DNA from: Planctomycetota bacterium
GTDB lineage: Bacteria; Planctomycetota; UBA8742; SKZP01
DNA length: 6,068 nt
Assembly (NCBI GenBank): GCA_007127275.1
Contig: SKZP01000310.1
Span: 1-6,068, forward strand
Direction of reading: 5' to 3'
Shown piece after piece: positions 5,301-6,068 of this stretch. Position 1 is the first letter of the stretch. Every line of letters begins with the position of its first letter. Under the pieces are notes generated by a model. That model made no database searches and was not told the origin of the DNA. It worked only from the letters and a program-made list of their open reading frames with translations. A program made the translations under genes and the position numbers.

Positions 5301-6068
5301 CGGGTCGCGTTCGCTGAGCACGACACTGGCGACGTCGTGCAGCGGCACCCCGCGGCGCACGGGCAACTCGCGAATCTCTGCGAGGGAGCGGAAACGGTTG
5401 AGCGTGCGCACGAGAAACTCGCGTTGGCCCTCTTCCACCGTGCCGGCGGCTTGTTCGACGTTTTGGGCGGCGAGCAGGTTCGAGATCTCGTCAATGGTGA
5501 TGCCGTATTCGCGCAGCCGTGCCTCGCTAACGAGGATGCGCACCTGCGGCTGCGCGCCGCCGAGCACGTTGACCGCCGCGACGCCGGGAAGCTTTTCAAG
5601 CTCCGGCTGCAACACGTCGACGGCCATGCGCCGCAATTCGAGCCGCCGCGTCAGTGGGTCGTCGGCGAGCACGGAGCGCTCGAGGTGCGCCTCTTCGCTC
5701 AAGGCGAGCCGCAGCACCGGCTCGAGCGCCGGGTCGTAGCGCAGCACAAGTGGCGACTGTGCCCCGGCCGGCAGATTGACGCGGTCGAGGTTCTGTCGCA
5801 CCTCGGTGGAGACTTGCGAAAGGTCGGTCCCCCACTGGAAGTCGAGCGTTACCTCGCTCATCTCGGCGCGGGAGAGAGAGGATTTCCGCACGAGGTTGCT
5901 GACGGCGCCGATCCCCTGCTCGACCTGACGCGAAACCTGGGCCTCGACCTGTTCCGGATTGGCCGTCGGGTATTCCGTGCGGACGGTCAGCCGCGGATGA
6001 TTCACGCTCGGCAACAGTTCAAGCGGCAACTGCTGCAGCGCCACGTAGCCGAAGACGCATACGGCGAC
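2304..6068 (-). CDS. RND-family multidrug/solute efflux pump permease (AcrB/SwrC-like), N-terminus outside window
   Basis: This is the inner-membrane permease of an RND (HAE-1, AcrB-type) pump, which uses proton flow to expel hydrophobic or amphiphilic compounds; the substrate cannot be told. The frame is open to the right edge; the GTG at 6044 (residue 1 here) is internal to TM1, and about 15-20 residues are missing. Family hallmarks are the LPLELLP...HPRLTV start, FQWGTD in the first periplasmic region, TM2-TM6 (about 372-526) with LVDNAIVVLEN in TM4 (Asp 439), and the TM8-TM12 half with VQFESLTQP and GIVVNNAIVLID (Asn 1140-1141). The Asp-Asn pair and the Asn in place of AcrB's TM10 Lys are shared, as I recall, with SwrC/YerP-type relatives. 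The protein exceeds 1,260 residues, against roughly 1,050 in AcrB. The excess comes from an insertion at residues about 284-347 and a long TM6-TM7 linker (530-725) with an extra hydrophobic hairpin. It ends in ARRLG and a TAA lying inside a repeat end. An adaptor gene would be expected to the right, off the window. Confidence 0.95.
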   Translation of the reverse strand, partial: VAVCVFGYVALQQLPLELLPSVNHPRLTVRTEYPTANPEQVEAQVSRQVEQGIGAVSNLVRKSSLSRAEMSEVTLDFQWGTDLSQVSTEVRQNLDRVNLPAGAQSPLVLRYDPALEPVLRLALSEEAHLERSVLADDPLTRRLELRRMAVDVLQPELEKLPGVAAVNVLGGAQPQVRILVSEARLREYGITIDEISNLLAAQNVEQAAGTVEEGQREFLVRTLNRFRSLAEIRELPVRRGVPLHDVASVVLSERDPEVLTRLDGRASVEVEILKEADANMVTVAQEVWQRLYGDAAVNGRPQWQVLRGERGLGAYLRDADNPEAEERVPAYLDEDAENRRGRTAAELSPDQPLAEILPVGVTVDVLTDQSFFIEDAIRELVLTALIGGVLAVLILFLFLRRFVTTVVVALAIPVSIMATFVPMRVFDVSLNLMSFGGLALGLGMLVDNAIVVLENIARCREEGDEARTAAVRGVSEVFGAIVAATLTTIVVFAPIVFVEGVAGQIFGDQALTIVFALICSLLVATFVIPVLAALHFRMPSEPSVRRAIFVPRFARRWRRLAWHLKSHAWLTPLWRWLGRPVPEVPAHLRDELDGGAATPTPATNTADTASTNLAATDTDPESQRKPHPLVRHAKRALYVAAMPVVVPLALAFALLATVLHVVELVLATLFESLWRYGFVLLSILLLVAAWSAAKGTLLAGKAALAGPARAFDTGFHALLATYRRLLRAALEHSATVVGVALLLAIFAAYTFASLEQEMLPRLRQGEFTMQIALNEGRTLDQTQRALGEIERVIARYHRPDDGSQPLVDRYTLVAGEGRDPGGERIRRENLARLTVVMRRGAPQQAEQRLRDDIREAIAAHPDLRDPEFTVPTLFTLATPIEVEVRGGNTAADLQRIRVGAHQVEEIVRGLDHPSESGAPLFEEVRTNVRSGNPEIRFSFDREKLGQFGLTPQQAAEQLQQKIRGSVPTDFTYGDQRIDVLVELDQLDKPNVEAVLDLRLAEGLTVGEATRFTYVEGPSEIRRRGNQRSAIVAASPATGVSLTQAEALVERALQHERHTFDEAIHVRLSGETTERERSFNSLMLALALSVFLVFVVLAVQFESLTQPFIILMTVPLALVGVIFALALMGLPVSVVAVIGVIVLTGIVVNNAIVLIDRINYNRTLGLALDDAIVEGGAVRLRPILITTLTTVLALLPLTGWLNPILSGLGILELFGEGVEIRAPMAISIVVGLSVSTLLTLVVIPVVYRIFARRLG
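3870..4457 (-). other. Expanded TM6-TM7 linker of the RND pump with extra membrane hairpin
   Basis: Residues 530-725 lie between the end of TM6 (about 526) and TM7 (about 726-746), where AcrB-type pumps usually have roughly 40-60 residues. In order it contains a basic segment rich in Arg and Trp (533-570), a Thr/Ala-rich low-complexity linker (586-611), a basic stretch, and two hydrophobic segments (about 629-654 and 668-685) separated by a short loop with Glu and Arg. An amphipathic region then leads into TM7. Two added membrane passes would leave the topology of the second half unchanged. The function is unknown. Confidence 0.7.
5004..5195 (-). other. Insertion of about 60 residues in the first periplasmic domain of the RND pump
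   Basis: Residues 284-347 sit between the end of the PN2-like subdomain (VWQRL, 279-283) and the LPVGV strand (349-353) that leads to the conserved D-x-S-xF-I before TM2. In most RND pumps these two elements are only a few residues apart. The insert is rich in Asp, Glu and Arg, has no hydrophobic stretch and is expected to lie in the periplasm near the membrane. The reading frame runs through it without a break. I recognise no domain in it. Confidence 0.65.

Overview
The window comes from a GC-rich bacterial chromosome. It holds the 3' part of a secreted subtilisin-like protease gene on the + strand and nearly all of a large RND-family efflux pump gene on the - strand. The two genes converge on a spacer of about 435 bp that is full of short inverted and direct repeats. 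An RND pump of the AcrB/SwrC type and a secreted multidomain protease with a hydrophobic, Arg-ended C-terminal tail suggest a diderm (Gram-negative) bacterium, probably a proteobacterium or a myxobacterium-like lineage. I cannot name a genus from the sequence.

Layout. Positions 3-1868 (+) encode the end of an S8 (subtilase) peptidase: the catalytic-Ser segment, a KP-43-type jelly-roll domain, a proprotein-convertase P-like domain, two PKD/Ig-like domains and a C-terminal hydrophobic tail resembling a cell-surface sorting signal. Positions 1869-2303 contain no credible gene. They hold two adjacent repeat units bounded by TA-GGAGC / GCTCC-TA ends: unit 1 is about 100 bp and unit 2 about 305 bp. 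The right end of unit 2 supplies the stop codon of the pump gene. Positions 2304-6068 (-) encode the pump, which lacks only about the first 15-20 residues because they lie beyond the right edge.

How the parts relate. Nothing suggests that the protease and the pump act together; they are convergent neighbours separated by repeats. The pump gene presumably continues an operon to the right, where its start and perhaps a periplasmic adaptor (MFP) gene would lie. The two most unusual items are two large insertions in the pump (about 60 residues in the first periplasmic domain, and about 140 residues with an extra hydrophobic hairpin between TM6 and TM7) and the tandem MITE- or REP-like repeat cassette in the spacer. 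I found no CRISPR array, tRNA, rRNA, transposase gene or defence system, and no convincing previously undescribed multi-gene system.
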